Shown piece after piece: positions 10,961 through 23,505 of a DNA stretch of 64,000 nt. The stretch spans positions 153,457,741 to 153,521,740 of the forward strand of contig CM041465.1 in the NCBI GenBank assembly GCA_023213395.1. The letters run 5' to 3'. A model generated the notes under the pieces. The model ran no database searches, was not told the origin of the DNA, and saw only the letters and a program-made list of their open reading frames with translations. Made by a program: the position numbers and the translations under genes. The DNA is from Cycas panzhihuaensis. Its lineage: Eukaryota > Cycadophyta. How positions within the stretch are numbered: the stretch's first letter is position 1; each line of letters opens with the position of its first letter.

Positions 10961-12160
10961 TGTAAAAATGGATAGATATGGAGTGTATAGAGTAAATGAA
11001 AGGTAGAGAATCAAGTCTTAATTACTCATGACAACTCAAAAGGGTGACCCTAAGAGAATAGGAGAGCCCTATGAGTAGGATACTAGGCTAAGGGAGGGCT
11101 TGCCTTATGGAAAGAGAAGAGTCATTGAGGACTAAGCCTGCTACAAGGTTACAAAGTTGGTATGAGATCAATGAGGAGGTTAGAATAAAAGGAAACTCTT
11201 GTTAGGATCTCTGACAAGCTAAAATGATTATAAAAATAGACCCAATGTACCAAAATGAGTCTGTAGAGTATAAACACTAATAGTATTTAGGGCAACAAAG
11301 AAAAGAGGAGAAAAGGGCTTATACAAGGGCCAAAAAAGGCATCATAAATACATAAAATGATTAGAAAAATTAGTGCTTAGAAGGGAAATTGAGTTAGAGC
11401 TCTAAAGGGATTGTGGGTGAGCTTGAAACAATGATCCTAATAGTTCTTCTGTGGTGAGAAAAGGGCATAGTACCCTAGGTAGCCCTATTAATAAAAAAGG
11501 TAGAAGGGTGAAAATGAGATTCATTTTCATACCCTCATGATCAGATTTAGAGAGAGCCCCTCTTGCTACCCTAGTTCATCCACCCATCGTATATCTCATG
11601 GAGGAGATCTAGCCATTGGATCATTATGAAGAGGCAGTCGATAAGATCAGATTTGCATAATGGCAATGATTAGGCCAGACCTAGTACACCAATCTAGACC
11701 CAGTCTTAGTTTTTGTTGTTTTATTTTGTGACTTTTAATGGCAAGGTAGAGCCTCTTATAGGCTTTTTTGGGACTATTAAGACCCCAATTCAGGATCTAA
11801 AAGAGGCTAGACTAGGGCATTAGGGAGCCATGGTCCTAGTGATCTAGTCCTGGTCCACCAAACTAAAAAGTTTTTTAGTTTATTTCTTGTTTCTTAAGTT
11901 TTTAATAGGGTTGACTCTGCCCCATAAACTTGTTTACAATGCTACAAACATTGCAATGGGGAACCCAACACCCTCATAGGGCCCACTGGTATATTTGTGG
12001 TACCATAAAAATATTAGTAGGGAGAGAGTAGGATAAAGGAAAGTAGAAAAATTTATTTAAATTTTTTATTACTATCCAATTTCTATTATATTTTGTTGAT
12101 CTAGGAGAGAGCTTGATTGATAGGAGGGGTGAGAGAGTAACAAGTGCTATCATGTTTAGA
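10961..12160 (+). other. Leader region of the antisense PMD gene in A (decayed)
   Basis: This corresponds to the promoter and leader of the antisense gene in B (38110-38893) and D (30780-31590). The TATA box seen in D and B has decayed here to CTATTAATAAAAAAGG at 11485-11500, but the following conserved GATTCATTTTCA block (about 11518) is kept, which fixes the alignment. No coding region is supported. Confidence 0.5.
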
Positions 12161-12169
12161 TGTTTGGCA

Positions 12170-13980
12170 ACTTGTTATCACAATAGATAACTACGAAAAC
12201 AAGGGCTCCCCGATGGTAGGTTTTGTCACACTGATAGATCGACATAAGCGGGCCATCTTAAGGAGATGCGGGCTATTGAACCTCATCCAAACATTATAGT
12301 ATGCCTCAGACTATGGTCTACTACTAGACATCATCTCACATTAGGACTGAAGGAGATATGTCTTCCACCTTCCAATAGTGCGAGACATTATGATCACAAC
12401 TAGGGATGTTAGGTAGATCTTAGGAGTGCTAGCGAGTGGCATGCTAATAGTGTTAGGGATGCTACCTAGCAGAGATGTTGTGCATTATAAGGTAACTTTA
12501 TTTTTCACTAACAAGAGACATTAGTCTTAGAGGGGGATTTCCCTTCTAGTGATGGTTATATTTGATATTCCTCATATATGAAAGTTAATCATTTTAGCCA
12601 TTATATTCTAGATTTCCTAAAAATAGAATTATAGGGAGACTCTTGATGGATGGATGACTACCATTTGAAGGTGCAAGGTGAGGGAGTATTTTGATTAGGT
12701 CACACTAATAATGGCCAACCTCATGGCTCAATGGGACTAGATAAAGGTGGTGGGATGGGGAGGACTCTCTTTTTGTCCATTACTCTAGTGTTTCTTCTTT
12801 GACTACTTTAGGGGAGTAGCACTAGTAGTGGGACCACAGCCAATAGCAACTACTACCCCCATGATTCATAGATGGTAGATACACTTTCAGACTACAGGAG
12901 AGTTAGCCTACCTCAGATGATCAGTAGCCACCACATATATGGATCTCCTCATGGTGGAGGAGTATATATAGGATCCCCGCCATGTCATATACTGGGTGAG
13001 CGACGCGGAGGAGAGAGGGGTAGGAGGGGCCCTAGTAGTGGAGGCAGGAGAGGAGGAAGGTGATAGAGCATCTGTAGATGACCTAGAGAAGGATGTAACA
13101 CTGGCAACTATAGTAGAGGCAGTCTTAGTTGTCAGAGGAGTAGGGATCCTTGGGGCTAAGGAGGTGGAGGGAGGTGATGCACCTACTACTCTAGGAGAGC
13201 TAGGAGTAGGGGGCATAGTAGTTGTAGGAGAGGGTGCAGTAGTTAGATAGGTGTTGACAATCCCAGGAGATGAGATCTCCCCTTTTCCTTAGCTTAGCAA
13301 TTGATTTAGTTATCTCTTTTCATGTGTTTTCTATTTATTTGTTATGTTTTATGCATCATAGATATTATTAGATTTTTTATGTATCCTACACTGACATCTT
13401 TGATACATGTGGCTGGAAGGTGGAGATAATATGGGGGAGCTAGTCAGATGGGTGGTTGCTAAGTTCTTCCTATGCATATATGAGGAGGGACAACCTCCTA
13501 TCATTGGTGATGAGGGGTCGAGATCAGTAGGACAACATGTAATGGCATTTACTCTCCTCTCACAGGTGCAAGATATATGGGTTGTAAAGGACCAAGAGTG
13601 GTAGGTGAGGGACGATCAACTCTAGGGAGAGGGAGATCAACTCCTAGGAGAGAGGGACCAACTACAAGCCCATGTGTAAATGCTAGAAGCCTAAGGAGTA
13701 GTTGGGGATGTTAGTGGCGATGTGAGAGTCACCATGCCCAAGGAGAGACTCTGCAAGATAGAAAGGGAGCAGGATCGATTGTTGGGCAAGAGGGATCGAC
13801 TACTAGGCAACATAGATCACTTACAAGAGAGGTTTAATCACCTAGTCAATCATATGGCTACCTAGTCCTTACATAGTAAGACCTACATGGTAACACCATA
13901 TTAGAGGAAAGTGAGGGATAAGGGGAGCAAGACTCGGACCTCGTATTAGAGGAGGAGGAGCCTAAGAGGGGTGTGGTCTC
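12170..13980 (+). pseudogene. Antisense PMD-like gene of element A, decayed
   Basis: This runs opposite to the retrotransposon genes. Translated pieces match the copies in D (31590-33560) and B (38894-40747): a start segment V-D-N-Y-E-N, then RRCGLLN, then the plant mobile domain signature near 12350 where YVFHLP is followed by a decayed copy of the V-x-VTP-DIR motif, then an acidic Gly/Val-rich tail (about 12990-13240) and a weak trace of the C-terminal helical part (13400-13900). The intron branch-like CTGAC is kept near 13391, but the donor GT appears mutated. Many stops make it non-coding. PMD (PF10536) is found in plant MAIN-like proteins and in transposon-linked proteins. Confidence 0.6.
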
Positions 13981-14850
13981 CAAGGTAGGCCAGGAGAGGA
14001 CACACCATGAGGGTATGGCGCCCCTACAAGACCATGGTACTCATAGGTTTTTGAGAGAGAAAAGCTTCAAACCTCCAGGGCATCCCTTATCACACGTGAA
14101 TACATGATTTTACATACCCCCTGCAAGGATTCTAACTTCCTCAAGTACATAATGCCAACACTTTGTACCATTACTCATTATATATATATATACAAAAGCT
14201 ATATTGGTATCCCATTTTGATATATTATGCTCATTTTGCTAATTATGGATATATGGATGTAGAGATCATAGTATAGATTGGTTTATATTTTGTTATGTCA
14301 TGTACATATAGATGTTTTCAGCCTGGGATGCTCTCTTTTATGTAACATACACTTGCACCAAGTATACATGATCACCCTATGTGGTAGGTGACCTCAACAT
14401 GAGACTAGGGTGAGGGGATCATGCACATCCCTTAGATGGGACATGGGGATCCTACTAAGAAAGCAACTATATGAGTATGAATACCCTAAAACTAGTCAAA
14501 GTAGGGATATGGGCTATCCCCAACGGCTTCCCTAAGTAGTGACTTATGCTCAGAAGCAAAACTAAGTCGCATCCTTGGATTGAACCTTAACCATGGGTGT
14601 GGTGATAGATTGATATAACTAAGTGATTGCTTCTATATAGATAAAAGAAAAGGGGGGTGATTTGTTTGTTAAAGGGACAGGTAAGCAGCTCCTCTAGAAA
14701 GAGGCATAACTTTCTCATTGAAATACAAAGTGACCCAAGATCTAGATATATGCCACGCCCCGAATGCAAAGGTGTGGTGAAGCATTTAAAAGGTAGCTTA
14801 GGCTCATTTCAGAGTGAAGAAAAGGCATCCATTCTACTCAGATGTAAAAG
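13981..14850. other. Spacer between antisense gene and integrase in A
   Basis: Non-coding spacer homologous to 40791-41413 in B. It contains a short TA run near 14168-14181 and the integrase stop region at its upper end. I see no open reading frame with family support. Confidence 0.45.
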
Positions 14851-14853
14851 GGA

Positions 14854-15960
14854 TCATACATATAATTTCTTTAGCAACTTTCCATTTACGATTTTGTCAA
14901 ATTCAATCCCTTTTAATGTCGCTATCCTATACACACCATTGTCAAGGTTCTCGAGAATGATGAAGGGACCCATCCATTTGGGGTCGAATTTAGACGGTCG
15001 ATCGTGGAGGTATTCTAGTTTAAGGACTTGATCCCTAGGGTTTAGAGGACGAGGACATAGGCATTTATCATACATCCTTCATGCCCTAACCTTGGAGGCA
15101 AGGTTTGTTTGGTACATAGCTAAGCATTTCTCATCTAGGGCTTCAAGGTCTAGGAGGAAAGCCTAGTAGCTCGACTCTTCATTGACAAGCCCTCTGAGTG
15201 AAACTCTCAAGGAGGGGATCTTGACTTCTACGGGTAGGACCATTGTGGTCTCATAAACCAAGGAGAATAGGGTCATCCTAGTTTCAGTATGAATAGAAGT
15301 ATAATAGGCCCTTAAGTTAGAACAAAGTTAAAGATGCCAATCCTTTTGGGATTGGGCCACTATCTTCTTCAAAAATGTTGACAAGAGTCTTGTTAAATAA
15401 CTCAATTTAGTCATTGGCCTAGGGGTAGTAAGGAGATGAGGTCTTGTGAGATATCTTAAATTTCTCATAGAGTTCATCCATCTCTTTATTATAAAAAGAG
15501 TGACATTATCTCTGATTATACATTTAGGGCTCTGAATTGATAGATAATATGCTGGTAAACAAAAATGGCAATTATCTTACTAGTAGTAGATGATAATGGA
15601 ATTGGTTTAGCCTATTTGGTGAAGTATTCTATCGCGATTAGGATGAATTTATGTTGAGAGGATGAAGGTTGAGTAATGGTCCTAATGAGGTCTAATCCTC
15701 ACTGGGAGAAAGGCCATGGGGAGATAATAGGATGGAAGACCTTAGAAGGCAAATGGATCATAGATCACATTGGCATACTCTTGGCACTTGCAACAATGTT
15801 ATGCATAAGTATGGGCATCCCTAAAGAGGGATGACCAATGGTAGTCCATGTAGAGGATCCTTTGGGCTATGGATTGGCCCCCGAAATGGCCTTCATAAAT
15901 GCCATTATGCCACTCACGGAGGATTTAGTTTACTTCTTCAGGGTTTACACAACAGAGGAG
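14854..15960 (-). pseudogene. Integrase of element A, decayed
   Basis: The C-terminal end (14854-15075) is open and clearly related to the end of the B integrase: LKLEYLHDRPSKFDPK, then GPFIILENLDNGVYRIATL, ending in KKLYV. This is the C-terminal DNA-binding tail of Ty3/gypsy integrases; no chromodomain follows, which fits the non-chromodomain Tat group. The upstream core is broken by stops and frameshifts but follows B (41414-42597) piece by piece on the minus strand, including a decayed Y-F-x-K-W segment near 15630. Confidence 0.75.
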
Positions 15961-16049
15961 GACTCTATTAAAGGATCTCTTATATAATACCTCTGCTATG
16001 AGGAAGTATTACCTGGTAGTAGTTCTAATACATGACTTTACTTTATCAT

Positions 16050-17608
16050 TGGTATTAGAAGGATATTGCTGTTAAGTGAGATATTATATAATATCTCTAT
16101 ACCATTCACTGTCAACTAGTGGCTAGGGAGATGAATCTTAGAGGGTTAGGATGGGCTCATCAGGTAGCAAATCATTGACTGGGAGGTTTGAGGGATTCAA
16201 AATGGGGCTGTCATCTAGTTTCTCAACAACCACCATTCCCTTCTTAGATTTTCTATTAACAATCTTGAGATTAGATTCTTGGAGGAGGATGGCCCATTTG
16301 CCCATTCTTCTAATCAAGTTAGGAGGTAATACCTAAACATCTTAGCTACATGGACCAAGGCTAGACATTCCTTTTTAGTAGGAGGGTAGTTTAGCTTAGC
16401 TACCACTAGTGTGCAGCTGATGAAATATATGGCTCACTTGGTCCCTGAATTATCTTCTTAGGCTAACATAGCTTCCAAAGAATCGTCAATGGCCGAGGTA
16501 TTATAAGATAAATGGGTGGTCAAAGAGAAAGGATGCCAAAATAGGGGTAGAGACCAAGGCTCTTTTAAGCTCTTAGAATTCCTCATGAGCTTTAGTGGAC
16601 CACTCAAACGGGGTCCCCTTCTTTAAAAGATTAGTTAGGGGTTTAGCATTTATGGCAAAGTCTACCAAGAAATACCTCAAGAAACTCAATCTACCTAGAA
16701 ATGACTTGATTTGACATTGTGTTTTTGGTGGGGCCATGTTGAGAATGGATTTGACCTTGTTGAGCTTGATTTGGATCCCTTGTTAGGAGACAAGGAAACC
16801 CAAGATCTTGTCAGCAGTGATGGTAAACACACATTTAAGTGAATTCAGGCTAATATGGTATTTACAACATCTTATAAAAATAGCATACAAGTCCATAGGA
16901 TGATTGGTCCTCTTGCAAGAGAGGCCCATCATGTCATCTATAAAAACCTTAAGGGTTTTATTTATGAGGTCATAGAAGACAAATTGTATTACCCTTTGAT
17001 ATGTAGAACCTACATTCTTTAATTCAGAGGGAATTACCTTTTAGGCGAATGTGCCTCCATGGGATAGTGAAAGCTATGTTGTGATAGTCTTCAAGGGATA
17101 TTTAGATATGGTTGTATCTAGAGAAGCCATCCATTAAAGACATGACTTTAAGACCTGTCATTCGATCAATGATTTGATCAATGAATAGCAAGGGGAATTT
17201 ATCTTTGGGACATGCATTGTTTATGTCCTAAAAGTCAGCATAAATTTGAATCATCATGTTTTTCTTAGCAATAGGAATAATATTGGATACCCATTTTGGG
17301 TAATCAATGGAAGTAATTAGCCCTGTGTTTAGGAGCTTTTCTACTTCCATCTTTACAATTGTAAAGAACTTGGGTTAAAGAGGGTATTATTTTTGCCATA
17401 TAAGGCAGGTACTCAGAATGGTTGTAAGGTTATGAGTAATAATAGAGGGGTCTATTCCCTTCATGTTTGAGTAGTCCCATACGAAGACATCAAAGGACTC
17501 TTGAAATAAGAGGGTGTACTCCTCCATTTCTTTAAGCATACACTTTGCCCCTACTTTGATGATCTTACCAAGGGTAAGGATGATGTCCTTAATTACCCCT
17601 ATGCACAT
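16050..17608 (-). pseudogene. Reverse transcriptase and first RNase H of element A, decayed
   Basis: At 17387-17608 an open block reads EYTLLFQESFDVFVWDY followed by MKGIDPSIITHNL, the segment that precedes RT in non-chromodomain gypsy elements. The RT active-site box is F-I-D-D at 16933-16944, so the catalytic Asp pair is still coded. The downstream thumb and the first RNase H (about 16100-16700) align with B. Stops and small indels are frequent. RT copies the element RNA into DNA; this copy cannot make a full protein. Confidence 0.8.
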
Positions 17609-19711
17609 GGCATTCCCTTCCTCAAAGTGAAGGGGAGCTTGGTCAATGGAAGGGAGAGGATGAGTGTTAGACTAATTTGGGTCAGCTAGAGATGACTGTA
17701 AGGCTAAACACCTCTAAAAACCAAGTTTATAGTATCTAGAAGGGAGGTTAGATACAGATCCTACTAAATGCTCTAGTAGGGCCTTATTGTTCTCAAAGTA
17801 GTCTACTCCATGGATAGTCTTGCTCAACTAGAATGAAGGACAGGGTAAAGGAGGAGTGATGGGCCTGTAACAATAGATCTACCACTCCACATAATTAAGG
17901 GACTCCTTAGAGAAGTTGAAGGGTATCCTCCTATGTTGCTATGTCTTGTCACATGGGGGGGGGGGGGGTCAGCTAGGACCTACGATATAAGATGTAGAAT
18001 CATCATGTAAAAAGGGATACTCCCCATCTTTGTCATCTATAGAAGATGACAGAATTTGGGGAGTGGATGAAGATGAGGTAGGGTGGGAGCTCACACTATG
18101 GTGGGAGTGACCATGCATGGCTCTTGGGATGCACTGGAAGTGTCATGATCTGCTAGAAGAGTCCCAAGCTGGGGATTAGGACTAGAAAGAAGATGAGGAG
18201 GATGCCCCTAATGGATGTTGAGGAGAGATATAGGATGAGGAGGTTCCTTAAACTCATCATTAGACTTATGGTCACTCATGATAATGAGGTACCTATAACT
18301 TTTGACATCAATAATGGTAAAACAGATTAGGTTTAAGAAGGAAGGGAGAGGTTCTTCCTCTACTTTAGGAATACTAGGGATATTAATCGAGGAGGCAGTA
18401 GAGTAGGCAGACAGATCCTTGTTGCCCTTGGTTGGCTCATAATTCACTTGACACAGTTGATGAGATGACCAAATAGGAGGTGGTTCCTGGAAAATAACTT
18501 TCACTTTTCTTTTGTGGATGAATTTGAGTTACCCTCAATGGGATGAACACATGGATCCCATTTAATCGAGCCATGGGCATCCTAACAAAAGGTTGTAGTC
18601 CATGTCAGCATTGAGGACTACTATATTAGTAAGGATGGTTTTGTTCTCAAGGATGAGAGGGATGGAAAATAATCCCAAGGGCAACTCTACAAGACATCCA
18701 CCATGGATATTTCAGTGGCCATAGTATGGGGCCCATCAACTATAGAGAAGTACTTCCCCTTTCTAGTAGGTTGGGGAAGTGCCCTTTAAAAGTCATATTA
18801 CCCTAGGTGAACAGGAATGGTCTTAGGGACCATAGGGATCTCAAAGAGTGGATTATCTATAGGAAGGTTTTGTTAGAGAGAAAAGGCCCCAACAACCTCC
18901 TTAGCTACTTGATACCTTATGATTGGGCACAAAGGGATGGTTTCAAGCATTTAAATAATTCTCTTTCCCTTGTTTCAAGGTTAAGAAGATGAGGAAGAAT
19001 GGGGATAAGAACTAGGGGCAAAATAAGAATCTCTTCCCCCCTTCCCCTTTGTTTGCTTAGGAGCAGGGTTAGAGGATTGTCCCCTATTTCTTATCCCTTT
19101 ATTTTGAGTGGATTTATCATGTTCCCTATGCTTAGGAAAGGGATCATGATAAATAGGTTGGTCTAAATTAGGCCTATACACTTGTTTAGGAGAAGAATCA
19201 TATGGTGGGGTAAGCTCGGGGTGTTGCACCCAACACTATGAATCTTCATGAAGGCACTCACTATGGACAGAGCACCATTTATTCTCAGAGGAGGGTTTGG
19301 TTCTCTTAGCTTGAGAAGTTTAGGTTTTTTTACCTATAGGTGGTGCAGCTTATGATGCCTGATGGACATGCCTATAATAATTTAAGGGCAATTGGGAAGA
19401 TTGGAGCTTTAGCTCCTTCATCGTATACTCGAATGAATATATGCCATAGGTTAAGGGATCCAAGGTCCTTTCTATTGTGTGGGTAGGGGGCTTGGAGGTT
19501 GTTAGGGTCATTGGTCGCATGATAGAGGGGGTGTCTTACATAGTTGCAATAACCTAAGAGGCATTTTGAGACTTGCCTAAATCTCAATAGCCTTGAGCAC
19601 CAAGAATTTTACTATGGTAGGCTCACACATTGTTGCCCCTATTTTGAGAACTTCGATGTGGACTTCAAGATGGAGAGCATTCATGAAAATATCCCTCTTC
19701 AATTCCTTAAG
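17609..19711 (-). pseudogene. gag 3' half and protease/linker region of element A
   Basis: Pieces align in order with B: the gag end around 19580-19711, the PKHREHDKSTQNK segment (18981-19229) matching B near 45900, and the linker with KSYRYLIIMSDHKSNDE (18208-18504) matching the B segment with SYRYLTSFSDDESHD. Between about 18685 and 18715 the alignment jumps over some 335 bp of B (roughly 45145-45480), which holds the protease active site, so A seems to have lost the protease by deletion. Gag builds the particle and the aspartic protease cuts the polyprotein. Confidence 0.6.
17955..17968. repeat. Poly(G) run of 14
   Basis: Fourteen G in a row on the plus strand within the decayed linker region of element A. 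The matching place in B is not a homopolymer. It may be true slippage or a sequencing artefact. Confidence 0.9.
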
Positions 19712-19716
19712 CAATG
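19712..19716. other. Target-site duplication, left copy
   Basis: CAATG immediately before the 5' LTR of the nested copia; the right copy at 25048-25052 reads CAATA. One G-to-A change separates them. Confidence 0.8.
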
Positions 19717-20358
19717 TGTTGGGTATTGTGACAACAATTATTTAAGGCTAAAATCTTGGTATGTTTTCAGCACAATTTCCCTCCCTAATCTTTCTGGGGG
19801 GGGTTCCAAGGGGGGTGGGAGCCCCCCTTGGTTGGGGGGGTGCGGGGGGTGTGGAACGCCTCCCGCTAAGAGGGGGTTCAGGAGCGATGGCCCCCAACCT
19901 AAAAAAATAGCCCTGTAAACCTTATTAAAATGTAAAGAGAATTATGGTCGTTTGATACAAATACCCTAAATTCTACGGTTGAGATTCATGCCTTGAATGT
20001 CCCTCTCATGTAGCCCATTTTAGGGATTTTCTTATTTAATGTAATGTAATATACTGTGATGAGGGTAGTGGCTGGTTGTTGTTCCTGAGAGCACTCTGCT
20101 ATTGAGATGTACTGTTTCTCCATTCTATAACAATAAAGATCGATACCTTTCCTATGTGGATGTTTCCCTAGCACACTGCTAGGATTTTACCACATTATAT
20201 TGGGTGTATATTTGATGTTTAGCTTGTATATTGAAGTTATTGTATTATCTCTGATTTTAGAACTTGCATGTTAAATCTTAGTTTCGATTCCTATAACTAG
20301 TTGAAAAATAGTTTAGATTTTGTGGTGGTTTAAAGTTTGGGACTTTGTATTCTTAATA
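19717..20358 (+). repeat. 5' LTR of the nested copia
   Basis: It begins TGTTGGGTATTGTG and ends TCTTAATA (the 3' copy ends TCTCAACA). It carries a G-rich block at 19796-19849 with five runs of three or more G, and an AATAAA polyadenylation-type signal near 20130. Two C-to-T changes have destroyed the CAACA terminus in this copy. Confidence 0.95.
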
Positions 20359-20360
20359 AG

Positions 20361-20374
20361 TGGTATCAGAGCCA
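20361..20374 (+). other. Primer-binding site of the nested copia
   Basis: TGGTATCAGAGCCA lies 2 bp after the 5' LTR. It is complementary to the 3' end of initiator tRNA-Met. Confidence 0.95.
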
Positions 20375-20429
20375 CTTTTGTTTTGTAGCGAGTCTGTGAA
20401 GGTTTTGGTGTCAGTTTTTCTATACCAAA

Positions 20430-21217
20430 ATGTTGAAACTAGCAGGTATAAAGTTCGAGGTGGAGAAATTCAATGGCAAGAACAACTTCGAGTTGTGGAA
20501 GCTAAAAGCGCATGATATTCTTGTACAGCAGGGTTTGTACAAAGCCCTTATAGGTAAATCAAAGAAACCCACAGGGATGGACAATGATGATTAGGATGAC
20601 TTAGACAAAAAGGCACTTAGCATAATACGATTGTGCTTGGTAGATAAAGTCTTATTTAACATTATAGGGGAAGAGACAACAGTAGGATTACGGTCCTGGT
20701 TGGAAGGCTTGTATATGACCAAATCAGTAATGAATCAAATCTACCTGAAGAGGCAACTGTACTCATTATGGATGAAGGAAGGTACAAAAATTACTGACCA
20801 TTTAAATGTTTTCAATACTCTTATTTTTTAGTTGACTAGTATCGATGTTAAAATTGAGGATGAGAGCAAGGCTGTTACCTTGTTATGCTCATTACCTAAA
20901 TCCTAGGATAATATTGTCACCTGAATTAGTTTTAGCACTACACATGTATTGGATTATGATTTTGTTGTGAGTGCTTTGCTAATGGAAGAAGTGCGAAGGA
21001 AATCTAGTTTTGAAACCTCCACACCAGATCCATGATAGTAAGGGGTAGAACATTTGAGAGAGGACAAAACTACAGGGATACATCGAGGTCCAAGTTAAAG
21101 AGCAAAAAGAGTAAGCTTAGGTGTTGGCATTGTAATAAGACTGGTCACCTCAAGAAGGATTGTTACAAAAGGAAGGAGTTCCAAAAAAAGGAAGATCCTG
21201 CTAAGGAGGCGAATTAG
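20430..21217 (+). pseudogene. gag of the nested copia
   Basis: The ATG at 20430 opens MLKLAGIKFEVEKFNG followed by N-N-F-E-L-W-K, the start of TNT1-type Gag. The conserved LYSLWMKEG..ITDHLN block is at 20750-20810 and the zinc knuckle CWHCNKTGHLKKDC (intact C-x2-C-x4-H-x4-C) at about 21110-21165. Stops replace family Trp and Gln codons, for example TAG at 20592-20594 and at 20829-20831. The reading frame shifts near 21030. The product would form the virus-like particle and bind RNA; here it is broken. Confidence 0.9.
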
Positions 21218-21269
21218 GTGGACTCAAATCAAGGTATGGATGATGATGTCTTGGTCGTTTATAATGTTT

Positions 21270-22600
21270 CTCATTATTACCATGACTGGTTATTAGATTT
21301 AGGTGCTTCACACCACATGTGTCCATACAAGAGTTAGTTCTCATCATATCAACCTCTTGATGGTGGTGATGTGCTTATGGGAAATGAAGTTTCTTGTAAG
21401 ATAGTGGCCATTGGTAGCATCAGAATTAAGATGTTCGATGGGGTAGTCAGAATATTAACTGAGGTTAGACATGTACCTGATTTAAAAAGAAATCTGATTT
21501 CCTTGGGTGAATTAGATTCGAGTGGTTTTAAGCATACAGGTCATGAAGGAGTCTTAAAGGTGTCAAAGGGTGCTTTAGTTGTTATCAAAGCCTTAAAGAA
21601 AGGAAATTTTTACATTTTAGTAGGAAGTACAGATGTCAGCCAAGTAGCTACAACATCAAAGACTACAGAAGATCATCTCAGTTATGGCATCAGAGACTTG
21701 GGCACATGAGTGAGAAAGGACTTAAGGTGATGATAAACCATAAGTTGCTTCCTAACTTGTAGCTTTTAGATTTGGCTTTCTGTAAACATTGTATTTTTAG
21801 AAAGTAGTGTAGACTCAAGTTTAAAGTAGGGAGTCACATTAATAAAGGTATTCTAGATTATATACATTTAGATGTATGGGGACCAGCCCCTAAAATATCT
21901 TATGGAGGATCATTGTATTATGTCACATTTATAGATGATTACTCCAAGAAGGTATGAGTCTATTTTTTGAAAATGAAATATGAAGTTTTCAGTGTGTTTA
22001 AGCAGTTCAAGGCTCTAGTTGAGAATAGTACTAGTAAGACAATCAAATGTTTAAGAACTGATAATGGAGGTGAGTTCAACTCTTTAGATTTTGAGAACTA
22101 TTGCAAAGAAGCTGGGATCGAAAGATACAAGACCACTAGCTATACTCCACAGCAAAATAGCATTGCATAGCGCATGAATAGGACACTCTTAGAAAGAGCA
22201 AGAAGCATGCTAAGTAATGCAGGAGTGGAGCAGAGCTTGTGGGCAGAAGCTATTCAAACAGCTAGCTATTTGGTAAACAGGTCACCATCACTTGCAATAG
22301 ATTGCAAGATTCCTGAAGAAGTATGGACTGGACATCCATGTGATTATTCAAATTTAAAAATTTTTGGTTGTGATGCTTATGCCTGGACTAACAAAAGTAA
22401 ACGTTCAAAGTTAAACCCAAAATCCAAGAGATATATCTTTATTGGTTATGGTGATAAGGATGGTATGAAGGGATATAGGTTGTGGGATCCTATTGCCCAC
22501 AAAATCACCATTAAAAGAGATGTTGTATTTGATGAATTTCCCCTTGTAAAATTAGATAGTGGAGAAGTTGAAATAAAATAGGAGCAGCAAGTTAAACATC
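21270..22600 (+). pseudogene. protease and integrase of the nested copia
   Basis: The protease site near 21290 reads L-L-D-L-G-A-S where the family has D-S-G (TCA to TTA), followed by HHMCPYK. The frame shifts near 21680, at a block whose other frame reads LWHQRLGHMSEKGLK, the pre-integrase zinc region. The core shows LDYIHLDVWGP (first catalytic Asp), LRTDNGGEF (second) and QNSIA-stop-RMNRT, in which the catalytic Glu codon GAG has become TAG at 22168-22170. The C-terminal part (22174-22581) with LWAEAIQTASYLVNRSP is open. Integrase joins element DNA to the genome; this one lacks its Glu. Confidence 0.9.
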
Positions 22601-22689
22601 AACAAGTCAAGTTTGAAATACAACCATCTGTAGAATTAGAAGAGCATGAAGATCTTTCTGAAGATGAATCAACAGTAGATTCATATGAG

Positions 22690-23500
22690 TATATGGACAC
22701 TCCTCTACCAACAGTTAGAAGATCTACACGAGTTAGTCATCCACCTGACAGGTACAACCCTTCTATTTCTGTTACTTTGGTTTCTAATGATGGTGAGCCC
22801 ACATGTTATCAGGAAGCAATAGATGATATCCATGGCAAGAAGGGAAAAAAGGCTATGCAGGAAGAGATAGATGATTTGAAGAAAAATAATTCATGGGACT
22901 TGGTAGAAATTCCACATGGCTAGAAGACTGTTGATTGCAGGTGGGTTTTCAAAAAGAAAATAGATGTTGATAGAAAGGTTGATAAATATAGGGTAAGAAT
23001 AGTGGTTAAAGGTTTTGCACAGAAAGTAAGTATTGACTTTCATGAGATCTTTTCACCAGTTGTCAAACTTGTTTCAATTTGAGTGCTGTTAGCATTGGTA
23101 GCTTCTCTCGATTTAGAGTTGGAGCAGTTAGATGTAAAAATAACTTTTCTACATGGAGATTTAGATGAGGAGATCTATATGAATCAACTAAAAGGGTTTG
23201 TACAAGATGGTAAGAAAAGACTTGTTTACAGGCTCAAGAAATCATTATATGGCCTGAAGCAATCACCCAGGCAGTGGTATAAGATGTTTGATGCCTTCAT
23301 AGAGAGCCAAAATTTCAAAAGAAGTGAGTATGATCATTGTGTTTACTTTAAATTTATAGACAATGGCTTATTCATTATCTTAGTATTATGTGTTGATGAC
23401 ATGCTAGTTGCAAGCAAGAGCATGGAAGAAATCAATAAGCTAAAGGCTCAACTGACTAGGACTTTTGATATGAAGGATCTAGGAGCTGCAAAATAAATCT
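22690..23500 (+). pseudogene. reverse transcriptase of the nested copia
   Basis: Landmarks in order: RRSTRVSHPPDRYNP near 22720, AMQEEIDDLKKNNSWDLV near 22860, a stop at 22921-22923, R-W-V-F-K-K-K, a stop in place of Arg near 23080, the LDVKITFLHGDLDEEIYM block (first catalytic Asp in L-D-V), and C-V-D-D-M-L at about 23390-23403 in place of the usual Y-V-D-D. The sequence ends at K-stop-ILGMDI near 23494. It copies RNA into DNA in intact relatives. Confidence 0.92.
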
Positions 23501-23505
23501 TAGGC

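Noticed and set aside
12996-13250. Plus-strand frame of 84 codons considered as a separate small gene
   Set aside because: It is the Val/Gly-rich acidic tail of the decayed antisense PMD gene, by alignment with B and D.
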